64,000 nt of DNA from Phellopilus nigrolimitatus. Taxonomy: Eukaryota; Basidiomycota; Agaricomycetes; Hymenochaetales; Hymenochaetaceae. The DNA lies in contig JAJOHG010000037.1 in NCBI GenBank assembly GCA_021029095.1, forward strand, positions 1 to 64,000, read 5' to 3'. Numbering within the stretch: position 1 is the stretch's first letter; each line of letters opens with the position of its first letter. Below, piece by piece: positions 35,450-46,888 of this stretch. The notes under the pieces were generated by a model. That model ran no database searches. It saw only the letters and a list, made by a program, of their open reading frames with translations, and was not told the origin of the DNA. Position numbers and translations under genes: made by a program.

Positions 35450-37149
35450 GGCTAAGTGGGTATTGAGCGTTCAGTTGATGCTTAAATGCCTATACACTCT
35501 GCCCTTTTATATCTGATACTGACATCAAGCTGAAAGGGCTTGTTTGAGAGTGCCAAGCGTCGTTTGCGGGCGGACGAAATACTCGACAATGCAAGCCAAC
35601 TCGACGCGCGTCGGCTAACAAGGTGATATCTTGCGCCCAGGACTTCGAGTTGATGCGCCCAGGATTTCGAGTTGATGCGCCCATAACCGTTGAATAAAAC
35701 CTTTCTTGTCGTCTATCTTCGAACATGGTTCGTAGTAAAGCTGATTTTCAGTAACTCGTAATGAGTCTAGACATGTCGGGTTCGAAAGGCCATATACTGA
35801 AATTTGAGATAAATACCCTTTTGTTTTCAGGAATATGAAATCTCACGTACTGAGTAATTTCTGATTCATATGCAGTATGCGTTTACTATTTTCTCTTGCC
35901 TCTTTGTTCTTTTGTTTCGATGAAAGGTAAGGTAGAGAGCAAGTGGCCGCTTACCTCATCATGGTAAATAAGTATCATGTGATCGTTCATTCGCTTATCA
36001 GTGAGCCCCAATTCCAAATGTATTGTCCATTTCCTGCCTGAAATGAAACCTGCCCGTAAAAACTTGACGCCGTCGGTGGCTGATCACGCGATTATGATCA
36101 GACCTCGGCGAGCTGAAGAGCTCGTTAGTGCGTCGAAAGGACCTCACAAACTCGACAGCACCCCTACAAGTCAAAGATGATAACCCCGCGTCACACACAG
36201 GTGTGTGCCTTTCTGTGGCCCGCATTTGATATCAGGGTCGTGGATGTCGGTAGAAACACACGAAGGATAAGGTGTGCCTCAGCAGTGGATATTTGCTTTC
36301 TGAGTTGTGCTAATCTATGCAGGATATGATACTGCCATCTAGACACTATGCAAACTGGCAATGCCAACCAAACCATATACCACTCGAATTATTTTCCCTT
36401 GGTTGTGTTCGTATCATGAGGAGTCCTGTCTGAATCAAATGCCACCCTGTTCACACGTTATTCGGATGGGGTTGAATGTGTATACGGAGTGAATGGGCGT
36501 TTGGTGCTCCCATACGGCCTTAGGGCTCGGAAATCAGTGAGTTTGTTATTCAATACGAGCTTCTGTTCCGTCTACCTAAGGGTTTGCATAATTCTTCTCA
36601 AACCCCGATATCGGATGCTTGTAAGCGGAATCGTAAGCATGACTCGCGGTTTGCGAGCAGTCTTCTGCTGATAAACGCGGAAGCAGCAACGTGAGCATTG
36701 AGAGACAAAACGCCCGGAACCGGCGCTCGTGGCCTGGTGGCCCGGGTCCAGCTGGCCTAAAGCGGGGGATTCCTAAGCGCCTTAGGTCAGTTTATGTCAA
36801 CGTTTCTCGGTTTTTGTTTCCTTCACTAAGCATTTAGCTACGATTTGCAAGTTTAAAGTTCGATCTACCCAAAGGTGTTATAAGCCGCTCCTTTCGACCG
36901 GGAAATGAGGCATGAGTGAATGGAGGAAGGCACCGCGGAACCGGCGGTGTGGGAAGTAAGCCTGATATGCGCACGATACTCCCCATTATCGCCTCACGGG
37001 CTGTGAGATGTCAAACACTGTGCGTAATCCGAGATATTGCAACTACCAAATTTAAACTGGAAGAGACAACGACCACCTATAAATCGCGCTGCTTCTCTTC
37101 TTCATTGTACCAGCTTTTTCGATCCCCTTTACCCCCATCATTCTTAGCC
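35450..37149. other. long intergenic region
   Basis: Divergent promoters of the FAD hydroxylase (minus) and the glycosyltransferase (plus) with about 1 kb between. Contains a 22-base direct repeat (35633-35676) and a small hairpin CCTAAG/CTTAGG near 36771. A C/T-rich tract with a TATAA-like word lies at 37075-37140 just before the glycosyltransferase start. No gene-like frame. Confidence 0.5.
35633..35683. repeat. two and a third copies of a 22-base direct repeat
   Basis: Unit begins GCGCCCAGGA and ends GAGTTGAT. Two full units differ at one base and a third partial unit follows. Located about 200 bases upstream of the FAD hydroxylase start. Confidence 0.7.
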
Positions 37150-39265
37150 ATGTCTGTCAACGCGTCTGTCTCTCTGGGCCATGTTGTCGCCTTTACGATC
37201 GCGGCATGGGGTATGTCGTAAACACTATCTGTCTATCTATATCAACCAAGTATGCTTATGTGATTCTAGGACATGCAAAATCTGCATGCGCGCTTCTTGC
37301 GAAAGTTGTCCGGTTTCGACCCGTTAATGCAACCCTTTTCGTTCCACTGTCTTTGTTCGAGAAAACAATTGAGGAACTCGATACCCAATTCTTGCTTGGA
37401 AGTGAGAATTCCTTAAGAAGACTGATCAGGTATGTTCCGCTCTGGTCTTCCGTTATTAAACTTCCGTTCATATTTTTTCGTGACAACGAAGGGTTGTCGG
37501 GCTGGAATCTGACCCTGTGATGTCAGGTTTTAGTCTTCTCACCGCCAAGTTTCTCGAGGGATACAAGACGCTCGTCGCTGGCGAGCCTATTCAAATACAT
37601 CCAGGAAGTGTGATGGTATATGATAGCATCAAATCACCTGAGCTGGTCATTCTCGATGTATGGTATTTCTTTTTATCTTATTAGTCTAGTCACGTGCCCG
37701 CTAAATCATCTTCTGGCTTCTTTTCGAGCAGTTTTTTGCGTATGATGCTCTGAAAGGTATCAGAGAAGTAAGCGGAAAAGATGTCCCGGTTTATGCTTTC
37801 GAATCGGGCGCCGCTGCCGGTTGTATTTATCTTTTTGGACCTGAGGAGCTCGGAGGCGGTGGCGACTTGCTTGCAAAACTGGCTGCGATACCTCACAAAG
37901 ACGAGAAAGCCGTCAATGATGAAGCCGAAAGAGTGCGTTGGTTTATGAAGTATCATAGAAACTGTTATGCATTTTCGCGGCAGATTTTTCGCAGGGCTGA
38001 TGGGGAACTCCTCACCATACCTGGTATCCCGCCTATGTATGATTACGAGTATTCTCCCCAGATCGTAAGCCACTTTCTCCCTTGTGTCACCATCTGTTTT
38101 TTTATCTGACCAATCATCCAAGTGTTTCTTTGATCGATCGGTTTCTTTTCTATGCGCGCCGGTGCATACGTCAGTCAAAAGTTGTGCAGTAAAAACCGAG
38201 GAACTCACGTCATTTTAGCTTTTTCAAAGAGTGCGACGGAATTGTTATAAACTCTACGCCTCTATTCGAAAAGCCTGCGATCGAAGCGTTCCAGAAGTGG
38301 TTTGGTGAACGACTTGTAATCTGCCCCGGCCCTTTCGACTTTCCTATCATTCATAACGACAAGGACAATTCACCTGTGGCACTTGAAGTAGACTCTTTTC
38401 TCGACGCTGCGCTAAAGAAACATGGCCCAAACTCGGTTATCTATGTCAGAAAGCTGTCTCGTTCTGTATTTCGGTTATTGACTTATATCATTCAAGTTTT
38501 CGTTTGGCTCTACCTGGTGGACGACAGAACCAGAAAAAGTTTGGGCTGTCATCAATACTTTGATCGATCTCGACTTTCCCTTCGTAATATACTTTATTCT
38601 GTTCTGCTGGGTATTCTTCAGGCCTGACGTTATCCAGCTTTTTAGCCTTGCGACGTCGTCCGCCGCTATGCCAGAAGAAGTAAAGACAAAAGTAGAGTCA
38701 TCTGGGCTCGGATACATGTCGGATTGGCTTCCACAGAAAGCTATCTTAAGTCACGAGGCGAGTCTCTTCAGTACAAGAACATTGAATTTCCCGAACTGAT
38801 AATATATACAGGCATGTGGTTGGTTCATTTCACACTGCGGACACAATTCAGTCATGGAGGCGCTTTCCGCGGGTGTGCCCCTGTACGTCCAATGCTAGCA
38901 CTACAATTATGATTTCTCTCATCGACGTCACAATACGCTTTTTCCAGGATCTGCTGGCCGTTCGACGCAGATCAGCCGAGTAATGCAGCTAACCTCACCA
39001 TCACGCATGGCTTAGGTTACGAACTGTTCGAAATCCGCAGCGGACACGGGCTGCGCCCCGTACATCGCCTCGGCGGCCACACTCCGGAAGGAACTGTAGA
39101 TGCTATTGAGCGGGAGATACGGGACGTACTCATTAAGGCTCGAGGTACGGATGGGCAAAATAAACGAGCCAATGTGAAGCGCTTTCGCGAGGCGCTTGCC
39201 AAGAATTGGGAGCAGGACGGCACGTGCTGGAATGAGATCGAGAAGCTTTTCGCTGCCCTTCATTG
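37150..39265 (+). CDS. UDP-glycosyltransferase (GT1 type)
   Basis: Start ATG 37150 (MSVNASVSLGHVVAFTIAAW), then after a short intron GHAKSACALLAKVVRF. The N-terminal acceptor domain runs over exons with VAGEPIQIHPGS, VMVYDSIKSPELVILD, GKDVPVYAFESGAAAG and CDGIVINSTPLFEKPAIEAF. The C-terminal UDP-sugar domain shows MPEEVKTKVESSG, GYMSDWLPQKAILSH, WFISHCGHNSVMEALSAGVP and CWPFDADQP, which together form the signature box of GT1 enzymes (HCGHNS with the D/Q pair). Stop TGA 39263-39265. About ten introns of 50-70 nt; the one near 38573-38636 is placed so that FPF joins LFSLATSS. Such enzymes move a sugar from UDP-sugar to lipids or small aglycones. Acceptor unknown; the FAD hydroxylase nearby could supply hydroxyl groups, but that is only context. 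Confidence 0.87.
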
Positions 39266-39654
39266 AACTTCAAGATTTCATCGAGTATAGACTTGGAAAT
39301 GTTCGCATATACATGTATACCCTGTCAAAGAATTGTGCTATCCGCTTACCACTTACTTCTTTAGGTATGCCAAGATACACACGCTGGATATTACAATCGC
39401 ATATTCGTCTTTCTTTTCAGGTACAGACATCGTATAAATTACAGCGTCCACGTGACACAGAAGCGCCTCAAAAATGCAAGGAATGAAGGAATGTAGAGAA
39501 TGTGTTATGCTTACGTCATCGTGGAAGCGAGGCGTGGCGTTCAGCCACAATTCTTTCAGTTCAACACTCAGCTGGCTACTTAAACCTGCAAATCTCGAAC
39601 AGCACCTCAATTTCATTCTCTCGTCTAACACTCCATCCAAATACTCCTCGTATC
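39266..39654. other. short intergenic region
   Basis: 3' region of the glycosyltransferase and leader of dioxygenase copy B. The last about 60 bases match the leader of copy A. Confidence 0.5.
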
Positions 39655-41179
39655 ATGTCAGATAAGAAAGAGGCCGAAAACTCTAATGAAGAGTACCTTG
39701 GAGTCTTGAGAACCGCGCTGGTCGACAACAACCCACCATTTTGCTCGGGCACACTCCCAATAGATGCCAAAGACTTGTTATTGTATTACGGAGAGGGTGA
39801 TCGCCTTGGGTGAGCTTTATCCTACTGCCCCTTCTGAGGAAAAATGAACTTACAGATATTACGCAGACGTGTTGACTTTTCCAATGTGGCCGAGCGCGAT
39901 CTTGAACGGCTCGTGCGGGCATGTGAGCCCGCCAAGTTCGGCCGCAACAAGGAAGACGTCTATGACGAATCGATCAGAAAGGCAGGAAAACTGGACGCAG
40001 ACAAATTTGCTACCAAGATCGACCTCACGGGGAATGCGTCGGGAGTGTCCATCCTCGATGCTATACGTTTCGGTCTTTTGGACGGAAAACAGATGGAGGA
40101 TACCAAGTCATCTGAACCTGACGACGATTGGGAAAGCATGAGTGATAGTCTACATGAGTCTACTAAAAGCATCAGGGCCGAACTATATAAGTTGAACATA
40201 TACGGTGCGCCCTGACTCTCTTCGACACCTTCCCAGTTCTCATTGACACCTTGCAGGAAAGGATGGCTTCTTCAAGTCCCACCAGGACACGCCACGCAGC
40301 ACGGACATGTTTGGCTCGCTCGTCATCGTCCTTCCAACAGTGCACGCCGGAGGTGCGCTCGTCTTCCGCCACAAAGACAAAGAATGGGTCTTCGACTCCG
40401 CGCGTGCGCTCGCCGAGGCACCTCAGAAGGCGTCCATCGCGTACGTCGCGTTCTTCAGCGACGTTGCACACGAGGTCTCAGTCGTCGAAGCCGGGTACCG
40501 CGTCACACTTACGTACAACCTCTATTTCGCGCCGCCACTCGACCTCTACACGCCGCGCATTCCGACCGCGTCCACAATCCCGACCAACCTCACGCTCTTC
40601 CGGACTGCGCTCGCACAGAGCCTCGCCGATCCGTCATTCCTGCCCAGTGGAGGCCTTCTTGGATTCGGGCTGCACCACCAATATCCTGTCGACGCGAATC
40701 GCCAGGCTCTCCCCCATATCTCGTCCGTCCTGAAGGGAAGCGACGCACTCGTGCTCACAGCGTGTCAGGCGCTGGGCCTTCATGCTGCCGTATACCTCCT
40801 ATACGATGATGCATTGCTCCTCCCGGAGGAGCCAAGACACGGTACGGAGATCGAAAACAGCTTCTTGCGCGGGGCCCTGGAATACTATGATGGGCGCGTC
40901 GTTAATGATCGCAGAGAGTTTGACGAGCCATACGGAGGAGGGAAATTTGCTTACGAGAAAGAAAATATTATCTGGGTCACAAAGCAGACGGTGTACAACA
41001 GAGTGAAGACGGAGTACACGCTCGTCCGCGAAGACCTGTATTTTGGGAACGAGGCGGGCGCACAATTCACATATGCGACGCCCGTGCTTATTGCTGATAT
41101 CGGACCTGCGGGAGCGCGGGAAAAAGGAAAAAGGCCATCTGAGCCGGAGGCCTTCTCGGACTCGGATTCTGATTTCTGA
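39655..41179 (+). CDS. 2OG-Fe(II) dioxygenase-like, copy B (intact)
   Basis: Three exons (39655-39809, 39867-40204, 40257-41179) total 1,416 nt, 471 residues, all in phase. The first acceptor is the inner CGCAG at 39866, which gives GDRLGRVDFSNVAERDLERL. An N-terminal helical part with CEPAKFGRNKEDVYDESIRK precedes the double-stranded beta-helix core: HQD iron ligands in GKDGFFKSHQDTP, FGSLVIVLPTVHAGGALVFR, distal His in FFSDVAHEVS, Arg in GYRVTLTYNLYF. The end is Ser/Asp-rich (DSDSDF). This matches the fungal prolyl-4-hydroxylase-like group of 2-oxoglutarate oxygenases; substrate unknown. It is the intact partner of copy A at 22330-23826, on the opposite strand 16 kb away. Exon 2 here has an extra acidic stretch (EPDDDWESMSD) that copy A lacks. 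Confidence 0.88.
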
Positions 41180-41654
41180 ATGAATTTTTTTTTGTATTAG
41201 TATGCCGAATGTTTTCGTGAAATATCTCTTTTCAATTCTAGAATCTCGTGAATGGACAATGGAAAATGAAAGCAAAGTTAGCAAACTGATCGAGGTAAAT
41301 TATTCTAACTGTCAAGCAGTTTCGTAACTTTCATTTTTTCATAACTTAGCTTTGAAACTTTTCATCACGATCTGCATACATGCTGAATAAATCAGGCAGG
41401 AGGGAACACTGAACAGAAGTTTCTGAACTCTGAGCACGATGGCACGTGACCACGTCCTCCAGATCGCTTACAGCATACGCATTCAGCTCTACGACGGCGA
41501 CGACAAAGACAACACCGACTTTTGAAAGAATACACTCTACATTGTAAACCTCGAAACTGCTGAAAGAAAAGCTGCCCTCAATTATACGCGATCACGACAA
41601 CTCGTACACATCTTTAAGGGACGCGTCACTATCAAATATCTGCGTCTGACAGCC

Positions 41655-43159
41655 ATGGTCTCATCCGACAGTCCAATTATCCTACCGATTGTTTCTATCC
41701 AACATGACTTCCAGACAGTCATCTCCGATGTGTATGATGGTGTCGTTCCAGAGGAAGATATCTGGCTGTCGTGCTACAAGACCGACGAGCCATCAGTTCA
41801 TGGGAAAGTCCGTGTCGCGCTGGGCGAGAAAGGAGAGCGCGGAAGCAGAGACGTTGAGCTGAACAGTCGAGACGGTGTGCTGCTTGAGAAAGCAACGAGG
41901 GTACGTTTCGCACTATAATGTCGAGCTAATGAAATGGACAAGCCGGGTTACTTTCAGGGACAATACACGGCGTCGTGCTCTTCCCTTGCAATCCCGCCGA
42001 CCGCCATACATGTTCCCAGGAAAGTTGTACGTGATACGGAAGATAACTTGAAGGTGCGTCTGATAACCTTATTTTCTAACTGTCTCACTAATACCACCCG
42101 CCTAATAAGACGAAACAAATCTCCGCCCTCTCTGTATCCTCGGACCTCTCGCAAATCGCCATTGGCTACGCAGACGGAACCATTCGCCGCCTCCCTCTCT
42201 CTGCATCCTCCTCACATGCCACTTCAGAGGCTTCTACCGCTAAGCCCCTCAGCTACGTTCCCCATCTCTCCGGCGCTGCCATCTCGTCTCTCCGCTATTT
42301 CCCATCTTCACGCGTTCTCCTTTCCGGCGGCGCTGACTTCATGCTCCACATCCTCGATGCTGATCCTGCCTTGGCCACGCCTCCAAAACCCGTGCGCTCG
42401 CTGAAGGGCCACATCAGGGCGGTGACAGATACCGCGATTATTGCGCGTGGACGAAACGTGCTGTCGGGTGCGAAGGACGGAACGGTGCGCCTATGGGACG
42501 TCGGGAGTGGCGCGCAGATCAGAATGATGGGCGCGAGGAAGTACTCGCCTGTCAATGCATTGAGTCTGGGCGAGAAACCCAGTATCTGGTCTCCTCTGGC
42601 AGCGGATCATAACGATACGGAGGCGGCTCAGCCTCAAGCTACAGAGCCTGATTCACGGGAGGTCGAAACCACGGATAAGCTTGTATTCCTTGCTCTCCAG
42701 GACGGAAACTTCGAGTGTGTCGACCTCGGCTCAAAGACCTCTGTCTATCACACGATCTCTTCTCCGACCTACCAAAAACACGGCGCGCTAACCGCGATCG
42801 CCTACTCTCCCCGCGCGTCCCTGCTCGCAACAGGGTCTACCTCAGGCGTCATATCTATTTACGACACGCGCTCGCTCTCGTCCACTCTCTGCACCTTCCA
42901 GCGAAATACGTCCAGCATCGAGGGCTTAGCTTTCGTCACTGGCAGCCCGAATTCAGAGGACGGCGACGGCGCGGAAGCGGGCCTCGCGATCGCCACCTCG
43001 GACGGGCTGCCGTTCATCGCCGGCGTGCGTCCGAACGGGCCAGAGGTGAGTGCGGAACTCGCGGGAGGTGGAGACTGCGAGGCCGTGAGAGCCGTGCAGG
43101 TCGACGAGAGAGGCGGGGTGTGGATTGCAGGCGACGACGGCGTCGTCAGGATGTACTAG
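41655..43159 (+). CDS. PAAF1/Rpn14-like WD40 protein
   Basis: Exons 41655-41900, 41958-42053 and 42110-43159 total 1,392 nt, 463 residues. The N-terminus (IWLSCYKTDEPSVHGKV) is the typical start of proteasomal ATPase-associated factor 1, the fungal Rpn14 counterpart, a chaperone that binds Rpt subunits during assembly of the 19S base. WD40 blades follow: ISALSVSSDLSQIAIGYADG, LRYFPSSRVLLSGGAD, LKGHIRAVTDTAIIARGRNV, GAKDGTVRLWDVGSGA, LTAIAYSPRASLLATGSTSG and a final VWIAGDDGVVRMY. The last third lies inside the inverted duplication; its mirror copy at the right end of the window is damaged. Preceded by about 475 bases after the dioxygenase stop, so it has its own promoter. Confidence 0.85.
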
Positions 43160-43213
43160 GCGGTCAATACTGAATGTATATGTATTATCAAGTAGATTCT
43201 TATCAATGGACTA

Positions 43214-44265
43214 TCAATAAATTACGACTGCGAGCTTCTCCAACCAACGTCGCTGTCTAAAGTAGGGATTTGTGATGAGCGGGATAACACGCTCCCATGA
43301 GCTCGGCGCTTCGTCATTATCAGCCGCGCTCACCGTCGCCACGTACTCGAACCAGCGAGGATAAAATCCCGCCCACGCCCAGTCGATCATCCAGAGCCGT
43401 CCGTCAGTGCCAACGATAACGTTTCTCATGCTCAGGTCAAGATGCGAGAAAACCAGAGGCTCGGAATCGTCGAAAGGCTCGGTGTCAGGCTCCGCGCACA
43501 ACCTCTCCGGCCGCGCAAGGGGGTAAGGAGTCACTTTAGCAAGGTCCAGTTTGTCGTTGTAATATTTGCTCATGGCCGCATAGTCCGCGAACGGGCCGCG
43601 CGAGCGCGTTCCGAACATGTTTCCTTCGCAGGGCCTCGGTGAAGGTCCCAGCGGGCCAGGAGTGGCGGAGAGAGGACTACTGATACGACGGAGCTGGCGG
43701 ATATAGCGCCGCAACGTCCACGCTACTCGGAACCGCTCCCAAGAAGAAAACGTCGGCCAGACCTCCGACAGCAGCTTGCCCTCGACGTAGTCAATGACCA
43801 TATGCAGGAGCCCCTTGTGCAGGATCGTGCGCCGCAGGCGCGGGACTGGGATGTCGGTGTTTGCTCGGACAAATTCTATCGCGAGCGCTTCGGCGGAGGG
43901 GACGCGGAGGTCCTGACCGAATTTGACGACAGTGTCCGCGCAGATGCGTGTGACCCAGGCGTAGTCCTCGAAGGTGTCCATATCCGCGTAGCGCTGCATA
44001 ATCTCGGCATCGTCCCACTGGTCCGAGATGGAAGGCTATTGACTCTAGGTGAATAACGCGGCCTAAATGATTCAAGTGAAGCCACAAATACCTTGTCTTC
44101 AATGTGTGCTGGAACCTTGAAGGACCTGTTGAGTTTGGGAACGGCGTCCACTGCGTCCATGATCCATATCAGAATAGTGTAAACAGTGATTTCGAAGGCT
44201 TGAAGCAAATTTTCGAAATATTTCGAGTTGGTAACTCCGGTCTTCCAATTTTCAAAGAGGTTCAT
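43214..44265 (-). CDS. APH/choline-kinase-like phosphotransferase, left copy (intact)
   Basis: Exons 44265-44092 and 44035-43214 (996 nt, 331 residues). The N-terminus MNLFENWKTG holds a weakly hydrophobic helix (ITVYTILIWIM). The kinase-like fold follows: VVKFGQDLRV with the nucleotide-binding Lys, EALAIEFVRANTDIPVPRLR, MVIDYVEGKLLSEVW, then the Brenner motif HLDLSMRN and the DWAWAGFYPRWFEY metal-binding segment. This is the APH (aminoglycoside/choline phosphotransferase-like) family that is expanded in mushrooms; most members have unknown substrates and the name does not imply drug resistance. Convergent with PAAF1, with stops only about 55 bases apart; the next gene upstream (44512-45325) points the same way. 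Confidence 0.87.
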
Positions 44266-44407
44266 GGCTTGGTGGTGATTGCCAGCGATGGAGAAGGCGA
44301 GGCGGTCATGGATGATTCGGATTGCAGCCTTTATATACAGTGAGTTGCGGATTCATCGCATCGCCGTGTCGGTGATGGCCGACACCGCATTCGATCGCAC
44401 TGCCCGT

Positions 44408-44428
44408 GAAATAAATAAATAAATAATA
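44408..44428. repeat. AAAT microsatellite
   Basis: Run of about five AAAT units between the APH-like start and the DUF7770-like stop. The inverse TTTA run sits at the same place in the right arm near 62367-62384. Confidence 0.8.
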
Positions 44429-44511
44429 TAAGCACCATCCGGGAAAGGTGCGATTTCTATGTAAACACGATTGCGATATTTAGACGATGGACTAAGAGAG
44501 CTACTTGGTGT

Positions 44512-45325
44512 CTACTGCTTGAAGAAAGTGCCCTTGTCGTTAGGGACCCAATACTTTCCTCTTTCACCTCTGAGACCGTCTACGATCTGTTCAAGCGCCT
44601 TCACAGCGCCTTCATCAACCCACTTTTGTCCTTCGAAGTCACCCAGAAGCGTCTTGCTCCAGTAAAGACACCCACTCCCATTTCCGTCATAGTGATAATA
44701 CTGGCGTTTTTTCTCTTCAATTAGGTTCCAGATATCTTGTACAGTGATGTCCTTCTTCGTCTTTCCTGACCACCGTGCATTTGAGGGGGATTTATTAGAG
44801 AACGTAAAATTGCTCTTGTATCTAAAGCTGTGGGGTATCTGGTTACTCGTATGGACCGCACAATGCGTAACTGGACTTACTCGATCCAGACATCATTGGT
44901 TGCGTTGACGTCTGTCTTGGAGGTATCAAAGATTACAGATGCAGACTTACGCTTAACTAAGGCTTTATCCTCATTATTATCAAGGAACCAGCTTGCATGT
45001 ACACGCCAATGTAGCAGTCTTTTTTTCTCCCTTAAGTGTTCTTCCGTAGAATGTCTTATGTCGCTCTCAACACCAGTCACGGCGATGAAATCGACTTTCT
45101 TCGCCATAAGCTTGTTCAAATCTGTTTGGTCTAGATCCTCCGGGAGCAATATATGTCTATCCGGGATTGCTGGCCTAGTCGGGGTTGCTGGCCGGGAAGA
45201 TGCCTTGGGCGTCGAGTGTCTGGACGATGGAGCTGGGGTTGCATGTCGGGATGGTGTCGGGGCCTAACAGGTATGTCAGTCAACGATAGATGCACTCGAG
45301 ACGAGAAAAAAATAATTCTTACCAT
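44512..45325 (-). CDS. DUF7770-like small protein, left copy, ATG-only first exon
   Basis: Exon 1 is just the start codon (45325-45323), followed at once by GTAAGAATT; exon 2 is 45263-44881 and exon 3 44827-44512, together 702 nt, 233 residues. After a Ser/Pro/Thr-rich leader (SSRHSTPKASSRPATP) come LLPEDLDQTDLNKLMAKKVD, FIAVTGVES, LLHWRVHASWFLDN, ITVQDIWNLIEEKKRQYYHY and GSGCLYWSKTLLGDFEGQKW. The HW-x...ASVxFD...RYxF/YYHY...GCLYW...DLE order resembles fungal DUF7770 proteins; function unknown. No signal peptide. The right-arm homolog at 61503-62280 has the same three-exon layout, which supports the unusual start. Confidence 0.72.
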
Positions 45326-46888
45326 GTTGTAGTTGCGTTATTGAAGCTTTGAGAGTTGAGTGAGTGGATGAGTAAAAGCGAGTTGTTCGAATTGTTCTAA
45401 GGACAAACTGTACAAGATTCCAGTCTTTATAACCGTCCATTTCTTTGCTGACTACGCTTGACGTCGTGCGGTTTGCACCCTCCCCAAGGTGAAACAGTCA
45501 TTTCACCGCTACCAATTCCAGTCTCACTCGGAGAAGACGAAAGTGGGCAAATCTTGATTCTTGAAGCAGATACGTCGACAGCATTAGTCCTCCAATGCAG
45601 CAAAGAACGAGAAGTCGTTCACACGTTTTAAGATCTTTTTCTATCCCAGATGAGATAGTCTATCCAATGGTTTACGAGATTGCCAGAATGCTATCCTAGA
45701 CAGGGAAGTTCAGTGTGCATGTGAAACACGGACCTGAGGGTATATGAGTCCGTATATGCAAAGCATGATGCTCAATGTTCGGGCGTGATTGAGCGTATTG
45801 TTGGAACAGGTCCGCATTGCGCCTGTCATGACTCATGGGTCAACCGAGCTGCGTCTGTGCGTGACGCCACTCGGAGCTTCAGCTTCGGACCAGCCGACGA
45901 GTGCCGCAATCGCAGTTGCCATTCAGTTGCAATACGCGGCTCGATTTAAGTGTGCAGCATATAGTATCTGTATATCTTTATGTGTGGCTGTTCCGGATAC
46001 CCCGATGAAGAAATGAGACACGCGAGGCGTGGCGGTGACGTGCATACGAGCACCGCCCATATCATTGTTCGATTTCCGTTTTGCTGTCTACCGACGTTAT
46101 ACTGTCCGAGAATCACAATGATTTGAAGACCGATGCGTCTCACGTATTTTAGGGGGAACGTGGCGGAGCAAAGACGAGTGACGGAGATTGGGTGACGTGA
46201 AAGGCGTTTGTGCACTGCAGAGAAGTGGCATGACGATGTGCCTGTGTCAGACAGGCTATATTAAAGTCAAAAAGGCTTATTTTTGGAGACCAGAACAGCA
46301 GAGACCAGCGTCGCTCACGTGTAGGAGAAAGGCATCCCTCCCTCCCCTCTCCCTTACCCACCCATACCACAATAGAATACGACCGACATTGGATACATCA
46401 GTCCTCCTTCCAACATAAAGAGCAGAAAGCGATAACATACCCAACTCGAACGTATTATGGACAATAATCTGACAGACAGTCAGTATTTGTAAACAATACT
46501 GCGAAGTATCGAAACCATACCTTCTGACTCTCCCTTCGTGAATTGCGACCTCCAGGCTCCCATCATGCATCGGAGTTCCTTGGCATGGCCGAGATGAGAA
46601 CATCAACGTTCGCTCCGCGCTAATTTTACGCGCGGACAATGGTATGCACGCGCGGTCACGGAGTCTGGCCTGGAAACAAACAGGGATGTGTAGCAAGACG
46701 GAGAAATTGACTAAATGTTTTCAATTAATGATGATATTTGGTATCCAGCGGGAGTGGAAATACGTGTACGCACTGCGTAATGTCGCGGAGTATCTGGACA
46801 CCTCGGTTCAGGGTAACATGTCGTCAGACCTATCATTGCGCAACCCGTCTGCCGCCGCCACTGCTATAACTCCTACTACCTCGTTGAA
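45326..46888. other. non-coding part of left arm and junction
   Basis: Promoter of the DUF7770-like gene and about 1.2 kb of non-coding sequence matching 60260-61440 inverted. Frames here (for example 45789-46016) are not conserved between the arms, so I reject them as genes. Similarity between arms fades near 46565. Confidence 0.6.

Larger units (their letters stand above)
42797..46565. repeat. left arm of large inverted duplication (outer part)
   Basis: Read forward, this segment matches 60260-64000 read on the other strand: end of PAAF1, APH-like gene, DUF7770-like gene and about 1.2 kb of non-coding DNA. Landmarks that pair: ATCGCCT.CTCTCCCCGCGCG at 42797, the AAAT microsatellite near 44408, the word AAACCGCACGACGTC (inverse) near 45470, GTGACGGAGATTGGGTGACG near 46180 and AGTATTTGTAAACAATACT near 46483. 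The arms differ by many substitutions and small indels, so the event is not recent. The match continues inward to the GNAT genes after a 2-kb interruption in this arm. Confidence 0.85.

Noticed and set aside
35490..35726. 78-residue minus-strand frame upstream of the FAD hydroxylase
   Set aside because: Built mostly from a 22-base direct repeat; not a plausible gene.
36771..36785. CCTAAG/CTTAGG hairpin
   Set aside because: Six-base stem only; expected by chance and not at a gene end.
43214..44265. Calling the APH-like gene an aminoglycoside resistance gene
   Set aside because: Family resemblance only; mushroom APH-like proteins are numerous and substrates are mostly unknown.
45789..46016. 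Frames in the non-coding part of the inverted arms
   Set aside because: The two arms share the DNA but not the reading frame, so coding selection is unlikely.
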